Below are positions 52,147 to 60,541 of a DNA stretch of 64,000 bases, in pieces. The notes beneath the pieces were generated by a model, which was not told the DNA's origin, made no database searches, and saw only the letters and a program-made list of their open reading frames with translations. This DNA comes from Kitasatospora sp. GAS204B. Lineage in GTDB: Bacteria; Actinomycetota; Actinomycetes; Streptomycetales; Streptomycetaceae. Made by a program: the position numbers and the translations under genes. Numbering within the stretch: position 1 is the stretch's first letter; every line of letters starts with the position of its first letter. Location: assembly GCF_029892155.1 (NCBI RefSeq), contig NZ_JARZAG010000009.1, positions 1 through 64,000 of the forward strand, given 5' to 3'.

Positions 52147-52769
52147 TCGACGGTGAGGCGGAGCGTCGCCCCGTCAGGGAGGTCGTGGACCTGCCGGGCG
52201 ATCGGCCCTCGGATCCGCATGGCGGTCACGGCATCGTGCACGACGAGGTTCTCATCGCTGTAATCGCCGCCGCCGACGAAGAACTCGAGCGGCACGAGGC
52301 GCTGGCCGGGGTCCAGGGGGCCGTTGCGCTTCTGGTAGGCATGGGCGAATCCCGCCGCGCCGTTGACGTCCGGGTCCGCGAGGAGCCAGCGCGCCCAGTC
52401 CTCAAGACTCCCGCCCAGCCGCTCCACCTCGGCCGTCTCGGGGTTGAACCGGACCACGTCCTCGTTGCCCACGATGCCGAACTGGACACCGAAGATGTCC
52501 TGCCCGAAGCAGAAGATCTCGTCGGCCAGGCCCTCGTACGCGTCCTTCCACGCCTCGCCGGAGTTCCACGCCACCATGTCCGGTCCCAGGCCCTCCTCGC
52601 CCACGCGGAAGACCTGGACACCGGCGTTGAAGAGGAAGAAGCCGTTCATGCCGGAGATGACCGATCCGAGCTCGGCGAACGGCCCGTCCCCCAGGCCGAA
52701 ATCGAGCTCGACGGCAGGCCCCATGGGCCCGCGGGCCCTTGTGAGCAACTGCTCCAGTGCGCTGGACAT
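52143..52769 (-). CDS. SMI1/KNR4 (SUKH)-like protein
   Basis: ATG 52769 gives 208 residues; an upstream extension does not look coding. The phrases LDFGLGDGPFAELGSVISGM, FGQDIFGVQFGIVGNEDVVR and LEDWARWLLADPDVNGAAGF with a final PLEFFVGGGDY fit the SUKH/SMI1-like fold as seen in solitary Streptomyces proteins. Its role is unknown, and toxin immunity is one family theme. It lies between RNase H and the hydroxylase gene and seems foreign to the pathway. Confidence 0.6.
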   Translation of the reverse strand: MSSALEQLLTRARGPMGPAVELDFGLGDGPFAELGSVISGMNGFFLFNAGVQVFRVGEEGLGPDMVAWNSGEAWKDAYEGLADEIFCFGQDIFGVQFGIVGNEDVVRFNPETAEVERLGGSLEDWARWLLADPDVNGAAGFAHAYQKRNGPLDPGQRLVPLEFFVGGGDYSDENLVVHDAVTAMRIRGPIARQVHDLPDGATLRLTVD

Positions 52770-52861
52770 GTCGTTCCATTCCGCGGTTACGGGGCCGATC
52801 GGCCGGGTCAGCTGGTCATCACGCAACGGGTGCTCGTGCTGCGCCTGCCGGAAGCCGGGAC

Positions 52862-53872
52862 TCAACCCAGCGCCCCCGCCAGCCCGGTGATGACCACCGG
52901 CGACCCTACATCCGCCCGCGCCGCCCGTGATCTGCGCAGATCACGGGTGACGCTGACCCGCTTCAGCCAGCGGTCCCGCCCGTCGTAGCGCGCCGGGAAC
53001 GGCTGACGGCCGTGCACCGCCCGGTAGTTGTCCACGATCAGCAGCTCCCCCGGCGCGAGCGCGATCTCGCTGCGGCCGCGCTGGAGCTGGTCGGTGAGCG
53101 CCGCCAGCGCCGCGCGGGCCTCCTCGTCCTCGGGGTCGGTCTCGATGAAGTACTCGTCGAACGCGAGGTAGGGGGCCGACTCGCCGCCGAACAGCACCCC
53201 GGTACGCGGCGGCGCGGGCGGCTCCTCACCGCGCTCGGCGGCCCGCCGCAGGTGCTCCTCGTCCGGCACCAGCACATAGCGCGGCTCCGCGAGGATCCGT
53301 CGCTGCTCAACGGTGAGCCGGGTCGGGTCGAGCGGCGCGTAGACGGTCGGGATCCGGTCGTCGTTGCGCAGGCAGAGCAGGCCCAGATAGTCGCAGCGCA
53401 GCGCCGAGAACGCGTCCTCGTTGTGCAGATCGAGCACGCTGGCGCTGCTGCCGGCGTTCTTCTCCAACTCCTCGCCACGCACCGGCATCAGGTCCTGGAC
53501 CAGGCTGCCGTCCTGCACGGTGCTCCACGCGAAGACGTCGCCCAGCACGGAAGCCACCAGCACCAGGTAGAGCTCATGGACCGATGCTGTGCCCGCCGTT
53601 CCCGCCGGCTTGCGCCAGTGCGCGGGGGTGGGGCCCAACTCGTCGTCGACGACGGTCCAGCCGCTGAGGACGAAGCCGCCCGCCGGCTCCTCGCGGCGGA
53701 AGGCCTCCAGGAAGCGGAGAAGCCGCTCCGGCAGCCGGCGCGCCGCCACCGGCAACGCCCGGAAGAACTCGGTCCCGCTCTTGTCGGCGAGTGCCTCGAG
53801 CTCGGCTGCGAGACCGGCCACGGCCGCGCGGGCCTGGTCCCGTTCCTCGGGGGACAGGGTGAAGTGCAGCAC
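52862..53872 (-). CDS. Clavaminate synthase-like Fe(II)/2-oxoglutarate hydroxylase
   Basis: A GTG start with AGGAG seven bases upstream gives 336 residues. The iron-binding facial triad is H150-x-E152 in VLDLHNEDAF and His287 in YRAVHGRQPF. The 2-oxoglutarate anchor Arg is in YDGRDRWLKRV. This matches the VioC/AsnO/clavaminate-synthase branch, which hydroxylates the beta carbon of arginine, asparagine or related amino acids. It is 26 bases from the carbamoyltransferase stop on the same strand, forming a two-gene tailoring operon. The substrate could be a free amino acid or a carrier-bound precursor. Confidence 0.87.
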   Translation of the reverse strand: MLHFTLSPEERDQARAAVAGLAAELEALADKSGTEFFRALPVAARRLPERLLRFLEAFRREEPAGGFVLSGWTVVDDELGPTPAHWRKPAGTAGTASVHELYLVLVASVLGDVFAWSTVQDGSLVQDLMPVRGEELEKNAGSSASVLDLHNEDAFSALRCDYLGLLCLRNDDRIPTVYAPLDPTRLTVEQRRILAEPRYVLVPDEEHLRRAAERGEEPPAPPRTGVLFGGESAPYLAFDEYFIETDPEDEEARAALAALTDQLQRGRSEIALAPGELLIVDNYRAVHGRQPFPARYDGRDRWLKRVSVTRDLRRSRAARADVGSPVVITGLAGALG

Positions 53873-53898
53873 CGAATGCTCCTTTCCGGCTTCAGCCG

Positions 53899-55593
53899 TC
53901 AGCCGCGGGTCGCCAGGTGGTCGCCGATGGCCACCGCGTCGATGCGGGTCGACCGGAAGGTCGCCAGTGCGTCGGCAGGCGTGCAGACGATCGGCTCGCT
54001 GTCGTTGAACGACGTGTTGAGCACCATCGGTACTCCGGTCAGTTCCTCGAACTCGGAGATGAGCCGGTGGTAGCGCGGATTGGCCTCCCTGGACACGGTC
54101 TGCACCCGGGAGGTGCCGTCCACGTGCACCACGGCGGGAATCCGGGCGGCCAGGCCGGGGCGGACCGGACAGGTGAAGAGCATGTACTGGTAACTGTCCG
54201 AATCCCGCCCCAGGTCGAACCAGTCCCGGGCCCGCTCGGCCAGCACGCTCGGCGCGAACGGCCGGAACGCCTCCCGGTGTTTGACCTTCTCGTTCAGCAT
54301 GTCCCGCATCCCGGGGTCACGTGGATCGGCCACCAGCGACCGGTTCCCCAGGGCCCGCGGGCCCAGCTCCATCCGGCCCTGGAACCAGCCGACCACCTCG
54401 CCACCGGCGATCCGCCGGGCCACCTCGCGGGCGATGTCGGGAGAGCGTCGCGGCACGATGCCTGCCTGGGCGAAGGCCGCACGGATCTGCTCGCCGGTGA
54501 ACTCCGGGCCGGTGTACTCGCAGCCGGTGGTCGCGGGCTTGGGGAACGCCGGCTGCGTCGCGTAGTAGGCCGCGAGGGCCGCACCGATCGCGGTTCCGCC
54601 GTCATGCGGCGCGGAGGGGATGTGCACCCGGGAGAACGGGCCCTCCTCCTTGAGCAGCCAGTTGGTGGTGCAGTTGAGCGCCACACCGCCGGAGAAGCAG
54701 AGCGTCCGGGTGGGGTGCAGGGCGTAGGTCCGTTCGGCGAGCCCCAGGATCGTCCGGTTGTTCCAGCTCTGCAGCGCGGCGGCCAGATCGCTGTGCCGCT
54801 CCAGGAGCGGCTCGGTGGGCAGGCGTCGTGGACCGAAACGTTTCTCCAGGGCGTCGAAGTGCGGGAGCCGGAACTCGAAGGCCTCGCTGCGCACCGCCGG
54901 CTGCGGACCGTCACCGACGATCTCCGCGAGTGCGGCCGTGTAGGTATGCGGGTTGCCGTAGGAGGCGAGGCCCATCACCTTGGAGGCGTCATAGGGGCTG
55001 AAGCCGAGGTAGGCGCTGAGCTTCTCCCAGACGAAGCCGACGGACTGCGGATAGCTCAGTTCGCCATGGGACTCGATCAGCACCCCGTTGCCGCCGCCTA
55101 GCAGTGCCGTCGCCGACTCCCCGATGCCGTCCACCACCAGGACGGCGGCCCCCTCCTCGCCGCACGGGTAGTACGCGGAGGCCGCGTGAGCCAGGTGGTG
55201 CGGTATCCAGCGGATGCTCGCTTCGCAGTCGACGCCGAGCAGCTCGGACAGGCGCTCGGGTATCCGCGCCAACCCGGCGGCGAAGTCCGCCTCGCCCTCG
55301 GCGCTGCCCCAGTCGCCGGGGACACTGAGCGGGTCCAGCCGGAAGGTGTCGCGGCGCAGCCGGGGTTCGAAGGCGATCGCGACGAGGTCGAGCTCCTGTG
55401 GAACGATCCCCGCTCGCTCCAGGCAGAAGGCCAGGGCCCGCTCCGGCAGGATGTCGGCGTTGGAGACCAGCGCGGGTTTGCCGTGCTTGACGCGGTTGAA
55501 ACGCTCCTCCTCGGCGGCGGCGACCACGTCACCGTCGATGACGAGGGCGGCCGAGGACTCGTGGTACACGCAGTTGATACCGAGGATCTTCAC
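53899..55593 (-). CDS. NodU/CmcH-type O-carbamoyltransferase
   Basis: GTG 55593 is preceded by GGAAGG and begins VKILGINCVYHESSAALVID, the standard N-terminus of the family, so the longer upstream frame is not used. The product has 564 residues. The metal-binding HHLAHAASAYY motif marks the YrdC-independent Kae1-like domain. LCFSGGVALNCTTNWLLKEEG and APHDGGTAIGAAL follow. The C-terminal domain has GRMELGPRALGNRSLVADPR and VPMVLNTSFNDSEPIVCTP. It transfers a carbamoyl group from carbamoyl phosphate via carbamoyl-AMP to a hydroxyl, so the final product probably bears a carbamate ester. Confidence 0.92.
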   Translation of the reverse strand: MKILGINCVYHESSAALVIDGDVVAAAEEERFNRVKHGKPALVSNADILPERALAFCLERAGIVPQELDLVAIAFEPRLRRDTFRLDPLSVPGDWGSAEGEADFAAGLARIPERLSELLGVDCEASIRWIPHHLAHAASAYYPCGEEGAAVLVVDGIGESATALLGGGNGVLIESHGELSYPQSVGFVWEKLSAYLGFSPYDASKVMGLASYGNPHTYTAALAEIVGDGPQPAVRSEAFEFRLPHFDALEKRFGPRRLPTEPLLERHSDLAAALQSWNNRTILGLAERTYALHPTRTLCFSGGVALNCTTNWLLKEEGPFSRVHIPSAPHDGGTAIGAALAAYYATQPAFPKPATTGCEYTGPEFTGEQIRAAFAQAGIVPRRSPDIAREVARRIAGGEVVGWFQGRMELGPRALGNRSLVADPRDPGMRDMLNEKVKHREAFRPFAPSVLAERARDWFDLGRDSDSYQYMLFTCPVRPGLAARIPAVVHVDGTSRVQTVSREANPRYHRLISEFEELTGVPMVLNTSFNDSEPIVCTPADALATFRSTRIDAVAIGDHLATRG

Positions 55594-55804
55594 GTCGACC
55601 TTCCGAATGGCGCGGTGCCGCGTCGAGCTTGGTGACGATCGGTCAGGTAATTCTGCACGGTCTGCTCGGACGGGAACAGACATCCGGCGATCTTCGTCGC
55701 ACCGGCACCCCGGGCGGAGGGCGCGAGGTCCGGGTCGTACCGATCTAGCATGGAGAAGCAAGTCCTCATCTCCAGGCCCGCGCCGCAGCGGCAGGGAGGC
55801 CGGC

Positions 55805-57643
55805 ATGGCGTTCGACACGGCTGGTTTCGAGCAGGCGGACGGCTACCGCTACATACCGATCTCCGAACACGGCCTGATCGGCGATCTTCGTACGACCGCC
55901 CTGGTCGGCACGAACGGCACCATCGACTGGTACTGCTGCCCTCGCTTCGATGCGCCCAGCGTCTTCGGGTCCATCCTCGACGCCGACCGGGGCGGGTCGT
56001 TCGAGCTGGCCGCCGAGGTCCCGACCCGCACCCGGCAGTTCTACTTCCCCGACACGAACGTGCTGATCACGCGGTTCTTCGCCGCGGACGGGGTGGCGGA
56101 GATCCAGGACTTCATGCCCGTGGTCGACGAGTCACGCGAGGCGTCCCGGCACCGGCTGATCCGGCGGGTGGTCTGCGTCCGCGGCACCCTCCCGTTCAGG
56201 GCGCGGATCGCCCCGCGCTTCGGCTACGGCACCGAAACGCACACCACGCACCTCGAAGGAGACCACGAGGCGGTGTTCCGCTCCCCGTCCCTGACGCTCG
56301 CGCTGACCGCCACCGCGCCCCTGGAGAGCGACGGCCTGGACGTGTGGTCGCACTTCAAGCTCCTCGAGGGCGAGTCCAACGTGTTCGCCCTCGACCGGCT
56401 CGGCGACGGCGTCCGGCCTCGGTCGTGTCCGCGTGCCGAGGCGGAGGAGCAGGCCGAGGCGACCGTCCGGTTCTGGCGCCACTGGCTGGCCGGTTCGCAG
56501 TACCACGGGCGGTGGCGCGAGATGGTGAACCGATCCGCGCTGGTGCTGAAGCTGCTCACCTACGCGCCGACCGGTGCGATCGTCGCCGCCCCGACCACCA
56601 GCCTGCCCGAACAGATCGGCGGCGAGCGCAACTGGGACTACCGGTACGTCTGGGTCCGCGACGCCGCCTTCTGCGTCTACGCCATGCTGCGCCTCGGGTT
56701 CACCTCGGAGGCCGAGGCGTTCATGGGGTTCCTCGGCGAGCGCGGCATCATGCGCGGCACCGGTGCAACCGGCCCGCTGCAGATCATGTACGGCATCGAC
56801 GGGCGCAGCGACCTGCCCGAGTACGAGCTGCCGAACCTGGAAGGCCACCTCGGCTCCGCACCGGTCCGGGTCGGCAACGCCGCCACCGGCCAGCTCCAGC
56901 TGGACATCTACGGAGCCCTGATCGACTCCGTCTACCTGTACGACAAGTGGGGACAGCCGATCAGCAGCGACCGCTGGGCCGAGGTCGGCGCGATGGCGGA
57001 CTGGCTCTGCGAGCACTGGGACCAGCCCGACGAGGGAATCTGGGAGACCCGCGCGGGCCGGCGGAACTTCGTGTACTCGCGGCTGATGTGCTGGGTGGCA
57101 CTGGAGCGGGCGATGCGGATGGCGAACCGCCGCGGCCTGCCGGCCGACCTGCCCCGCTGGCGGGAGTCCCGGGACGCGATCTACCGGCAGATCATGCAGC
57201 GCGGCTGGTCGGTCGAGCGGGGCGCGTTCGTCCAGGCCCTGGACGACGGCGAGCTGGACGCCTCGCTGCTGATGATGCCGATGGCCAAGTTCGTCTCGCC
57301 CACCGACCCCAAGTGGCTCTCCACGCTGGACGCGCTCACCACGGACCTGGTCTCCGACTCGCTGGTCTACCGCTACGACCCGGCCAGCAGCCCGGACGGC
57401 CTGCACGGCCCCGAGGGCACCTTCTCGATCTGCTCCTTCTGGTACGTGGAGGCGCTGGCCCGCGCGGGCCGGCTGGAGGAGGCCCGGCTCGCCTTCGAGA
57501 AGATGCTCACCTACGGCAACCACCTGGGTCTGTTCGCCGAGGAGATCGGCCCGACCGGCGAGCAACTCGGCAACTTCCCCCAGGCCTTCACCCACCTCTC
57601 GCTGATCAGCGCCGCCTTCAACCTCGACCGCGCGCTGGGCTGA
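55805..57643 (+). CDS. GH15 glucoamylase/trehalase-like protein
   Basis: ATG 55805 follows GGGAGG, and the protein has 612 residues. The N-terminal domain starts YRYIPISEHGLIGDLRTTAL then GTNGTIDWYCCPRFDAPSVF. The catalytic barrel has EQIGGERNWDYRYVWVRDAA, QLQLDIYGALIDSVYLYDKW and the late GTFSICSFWYVEALARAG. This is the bacterial GH15 pattern with (alpha/alpha)6 barrel and general acid/base Glu. There is no signal peptide, so it acts inside the cell, probably on trehalose or glucans. It marks the return to housekeeping genes right of the cluster. Confidence 0.9.
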   Translation: MAFDTAGFEQADGYRYIPISEHGLIGDLRTTALVGTNGTIDWYCCPRFDAPSVFGSILDADRGGSFELAAEVPTRTRQFYFPDTNVLITRFFAADGVAEIQDFMPVVDESREASRHRLIRRVVCVRGTLPFRARIAPRFGYGTETHTTHLEGDHEAVFRSPSLTLALTATAPLESDGLDVWSHFKLLEGESNVFALDRLGDGVRPRSCPRAEAEEQAEATVRFWRHWLAGSQYHGRWREMVNRSALVLKLLTYAPTGAIVAAPTTSLPEQIGGERNWDYRYVWVRDAAFCVYAMLRLGFTSEAEAFMGFLGERGIMRGTGATGPLQIMYGIDGRSDLPEYELPNLEGHLGSAPVRVGNAATGQLQLDIYGALIDSVYLYDKWGQPISSDRWAEVGAMADWLCEHWDQPDEGIWETRAGRRNFVYSRLMCWVALERAMRMANRRGLPADLPRWRESRDAIYRQIMQRGWSVERGAFVQALDDGELDASLLMMPMAKFVSPTDPKWLSTLDALTTDLVSDSLVYRYDPASSPDGLHGPEGTFSICSFWYVEALARAGRLEEARLAFEKMLTYGNHLGLFAEEIGPTGEQLGNFPQAFTHLSLISAAFNLDRALG

Positions 57644-57668
57644 CGCACCAGGAACCCGGGGATACGCG

Positions 57669-57707
57669 ATCAGCCCAGCTCGGGAAAGGCTCCGGAGCTG
57701 GGCTGAT
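57669..57707. terminator. Hairpin terminator after GH15 gene
   Basis: ATCAGCCCAGCTC and its exact complement form a 13-bp stem with a 13-base loop, 25 bases past the GH15 stop and 25 bases downstream of the tRNA 3-prime end on the other strand. Confidence 0.75.
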
Positions 57708-57732
57708 GCTGGGATTCTGGCTGGTCGACTGG

Positions 57733-57804
57733 TGGGCGCGGACGGTTTCGAACCGCCGACATCTGCTTTGTAAGAGCAGCGCTCTACCACTGAGCTACGC
57801 GCCC
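57733..57804 (-). tRNA. tRNA-Val (anticodon UAC)
   Basis: On the minus strand the 72-base sequence folds into a standard cloverleaf. It has acceptor GGGCGCG pairing with CGCGCCC, D arm GCTC/GAGC, anticodon stem CTGCT/AGCAG with loop CTTACAA, and a five-base variable loop. The T arm has TTCGAAA and the discriminator is A. Anticodon UAC reads GUA, so it is valine. The CCA end is not encoded. Confidence 0.96.
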
Positions 57805-57958
57805 CCGCCGCATGCCGGCCCTGGGGTGGGGGTCACGCGGTGAAGAGTAAGAGTACCTGGTCGCGGGCGCGGCGCCGCGCAGGGTGCGGGGGTGGGGCGG
57901 TGCAGGCGGGGGTGATCGGCGACAATGGGGGGTCGGGTCGGCGGAGCAGGGAGCGCTT

Positions 57959-59323
57959 GTGAGGGCGGCGGGTAGCGCGCGGGGGTTCGCGGGGCTGGTG
58001 CTGATGCCCGTGGCCGTGATCGGGGTGCTGGCGGGGGCGGTGGCCGGGTCGTTCTCCGCAGGTGGGGGCTGGGGCGGCGGCGGTGGCCGGTCGCGGTGGC
58101 GGCGGGGTGACGACGCGCAGCGGGCGGCGGCGGTGGCCGCGCGGGATGCGGCGCAGGAGGCGTTCTACGAGCTGGACTCCGCGCAGCGCGAGCTGGAGCT
58201 GGCCGTCGAGACGGTGCGGGCCGCCGAGCAGGGGGCGGCGGTGCAGCGGGCGTTGGCCGACTATCAGGACCTGCGGGGGCGGATCGACCAGGTGACCGTC
58301 GGGTACCTGGACGCGTTGGACGCGGTGGACCTGGAGGCGCCCGAGCCGCCGCCGGGGGCGCTGGCGCAGGCCAGGCAGCGGCTCGAGCAGGCCAGCCGCG
58401 AGCTGGCGGCCAAGCAGGCCGAACTGGCGAACTTCCTCAGCCGTCTGCAGCCGCTGGTGCAGCACGCGGAGGCCCAGCTGATCAAGGTGGCGCCGGCCGT
58501 CGAGCAGGCCAAGCGGGCGCTGCTGGGAGCGAGCGGCGCGCTGGACGCGGTGCGGGCTGCCGGGCTGCGGGCAGACGATCTGGCGGCCCGGCTGGCGGAG
58601 TTGGGCCCGGAGCTGACCCGGCTGAACGAGGGCGCCAGCCGGCACGGCGTACCGCAGACGCTGCAGCGAGCGCAGGAGGTGGCGCGTCGGGCGGACGGGA
58701 TCCGGGGCGACGCCGAGCAGTTGCCGGAACGGGCCCGCGAGATCGACCGCCGGGTCGGCAGCCTGCGGACCCGGATCCAGGCGCTGGAGACCAAGGCGGG
58801 CACGGTCGAGCCGACGCTCAGCGAACTGCGTCGGCGCTTCTCGGCGGCCTGCTGGCAGGACCTGCAGCGGGTGCCGCAGCAGGTCGCGGAGGCGGGCCGG
58901 TCGGCGCAGGGCAAGCTGGCCGACGCGGGGCGGGCCCGGGACGAGCAGCGCTGGGCGGACGCGACGGCGGCGATCGGGACGGTGCGGGCGCTGCTGGAGA
59001 CCGCCGACGGTTCGGTGGCGGCGGTGGCCGAGCGGCTGCGGCGGCTGAACGAGGCGGAGCGCGACCCGCAGACGGAGATCGAGCGCGCCCGCTTCGCGCT
59101 CCGGGACGCCCAGCGGCTGGCGATGGCCGGCCGCCAGGCGCCGGACCCGCGGCACGCCGGGCCGCTGGACGCGGCGGTGGAGCGGCTGGAGCGGGCGTCG
59201 CGGTCGCTGGCGGCGGCCGGGCGGCACCCTGACTACTGGCACTTCCTGACCGAACTGGACGGCGTGCGCGGGACGGCGGCCGAGGTGGTGGAGCTGATCC
59301 GGGCCGAGCACGCGCGGCACTGA
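57959..59323 (+). CDS. Membrane-anchored coiled-coil protein
   Basis: The GTG at 57959 with GGAGCAGGGAG upstream gives 454 residues. One N-terminal hydrophobic segment (GLVLMPVAVIGVLAGAVAGS) is followed by a Gly-rich stretch. The remaining about 390 residues are Ala/Glu/Arg/Leu-rich heptad-like helices, predicted long coiled coils, with no catalytic motif. It is likely a bitopic envelope-associated protein of unknown function. I do not recognise a named family. Confidence 0.72.
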   Translation: MRAAGSARGFAGLVLMPVAVIGVLAGAVAGSFSAGGGWGGGGGRSRWRRGDDAQRAAAVAARDAAQEAFYELDSAQRELELAVETVRAAEQGAAVQRALADYQDLRGRIDQVTVGYLDALDAVDLEAPEPPPGALAQARQRLEQASRELAAKQAELANFLSRLQPLVQHAEAQLIKVAPAVEQAKRALLGASGALDAVRAAGLRADDLAARLAELGPELTRLNEGASRHGVPQTLQRAQEVARRADGIRGDAEQLPERAREIDRRVGSLRTRIQALETKAGTVEPTLSELRRRFSAACWQDLQRVPQQVAEAGRSAQGKLADAGRARDEQRWADATAAIGTVRALLETADGSVAAVAERLRRLNEAERDPQTEIERARFALRDAQRLAMAGRQAPDPRHAGPLDAAVERLERASRSLAAAGRHPDYWHFLTELDGVRGTAAEVVELIRAEHARH

Positions 59324-59378
59324 GGCCCGCGTGGAGCAGCCGGCCTCACCCGGCCACCCCTGCGGGTACGCTGCGGGC

Positions 59379-59597
59379 ATGCCACGCTACGACTTCCGCT
59401 GCCGCTCCTGCGGCGCGACCTTCGAACTGCGCCGCGCCATGGCCCAGGCCAACGACCCGGCCGTCTGCCCGCAGGGGCACTCCGACACGGTGAAGCTGCT
59501 CTCCACGGTCGCCGTCACCGGCGCGAGCGGCTCCGCGCCGCAGCCGCCCGCCGGCGGTGGTGGCGGCGGGTGCTGCGGGGGCGGCTGCTGCAGCTGA
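59379..59597 (+). CDS. FmdB-type zinc ribbon protein
   Basis: The 72-residue protein starts MPRYDFRCRSCGATFELRR with a CxxC pair, then AVCPQGHSDTVKLLSTVAVTG. This is the FmdB regulatory-type zinc ribbon, although the second pair is Cys...His rather than CxxC. The C-terminus is a Gly/Cys-rich tail ending GGCCGGGCCS. It follows the coiled-coil gene after 55 bases. Its biochemical role is unknown. Confidence 0.87.
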   Translation: MPRYDFRCRSCGATFELRRAMAQANDPAVCPQGHSDTVKLLSTVAVTGASGSAPQPPAGGGGGGCCGGGCCS

Positions 59598-59656
59598 CCC
59601 ACGGCTGACCGACGAAGCAGACCGGGACGAGGCAGACCGACGGGGCAGACCGACCG

Positions 59657-60541
59657 CTAACCGCGGCCGGCCGGGCCTCGCACGTGGGCGAGGAACGCCG
59701 CCAGGATCTCCTCGCCCGCGAGCGCACCGCGCCGCACCAGCGCCGTGAGCTGTGGCGCGGTCCAGCCCTGCTCGGCGAGTTCGCCGTGCCCTGGGCGCCA
59801 GGACCGGTCCGCGGCGAGCAGCAGGTCGGCGTCGAGCAGCGAGTCACCGGCGGCCAGCAGCTCGACCGGCACCCCATCCGGAGGCTCACCGGCTGCCCCG
59901 GCTGCCTCACCTCGACCGGCCACCCGGCGCAGCACCTCCGCCACCGCCCCGCTCTTGGTCAGCGCCCGCGGCACGGCGTACACCTTCCGCCCTTGCAGCG
60001 AGACGACCCAGCCGCGCTCGGCGCACCAGTGCGTCAACTCCGCGAGCCACGCCTCGGGCAGCCGGTCCCGCTCGACCACCAGGTAGGCGAAGAGGCCTTC
60101 GGCAACCCGCCGCTTCAGCATCCAGTCAGGTGCACCGCACCGGGTCAGCCGGTCCACCACCTCCGCCAGCGGCGCCCCGCTCTCGGCGAGCCGGGTGGCC
60201 ACCACGGCGTCCCAGTCCCGATCCGGCTCCCCGGCCACCAGCAACCGCCCGCCGTTGGCGCAGACCGCGTAGGCCGGGGAGCCGGCCGCGCCCGGCAGCC
60301 GGACCCGCCGGTACTGCTCCACCGTCCGGGTGGTGACCGGCACGAACACCGCCCGGTCCGCCAGCTCGGTGAGCAACTCGGCCGCCCGCTCGGTGAGATG
60401 CGACAGCGGCGCCTGCGCACCGTCGCGCTCCACCAGCCGCAGCCGGACGTCCGAGCCGGCCGGCAGCTCGGCACCCCGCGTCGAGTAGATCAGCGTCCGG
60501 TCCAGGTCGCTGGCCACCACACAGATCTGACGAATCGTCAC
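59657..60541 (-). CDS. HAD-family phosphatase of the tellurite-stress operon
   Basis: The GTG at 60541 overlaps the stop of the fused gene upstream, giving 294 residues. HAD motif I is CVVASDLDRTLIYSTRGAEL, motif II Thr is in FVPVTTRTVEQYRRV, and the motif IV acidic pair is in LLAAGDSLLDADLL. The type-II cap region resembles sucrose- or mannosyl-phosphate phosphatases. In tellurite-stress-associated operons a HAD enzyme accompanies PRTase, TRSP and StiP proteins in a proposed nucleoside-like biosynthetic pathway (family context). It is the last gene of the operon seen here. Confidence 0.82.
   Translation of the reverse strand: MTIRQICVVASDLDRTLIYSTRGAELPAGSDVRLRLVERDGAQAPLSHLTERAAELLTELADRAVFVPVTTRTVEQYRRVRLPGAAGSPAYAVCANGGRLLVAGEPDRDWDAVVATRLAESGAPLAEVVDRLTRCGAPDWMLKRRVAEGLFAYLVVERDRLPEAWLAELTHWCAERGWVVSLQGRKVYAVPRALTKSGAVAEVLRRVAGRGEAAGAAGEPPDGVPVELLAAGDSLLDADLLLAADRSWRPGHGELAEQGWTAPQLTALVRRGALAGEEILAAFLAHVRGPAGRG

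Noticed and set aside
57733..57804. tRNA-Val as attachment site of an integrated island carrying the cluster
   Set aside because: I saw no integrase gene and no second copy of the tRNA 3-prime segment within the window. The GH15 gene lies between the tRNA and the cluster.
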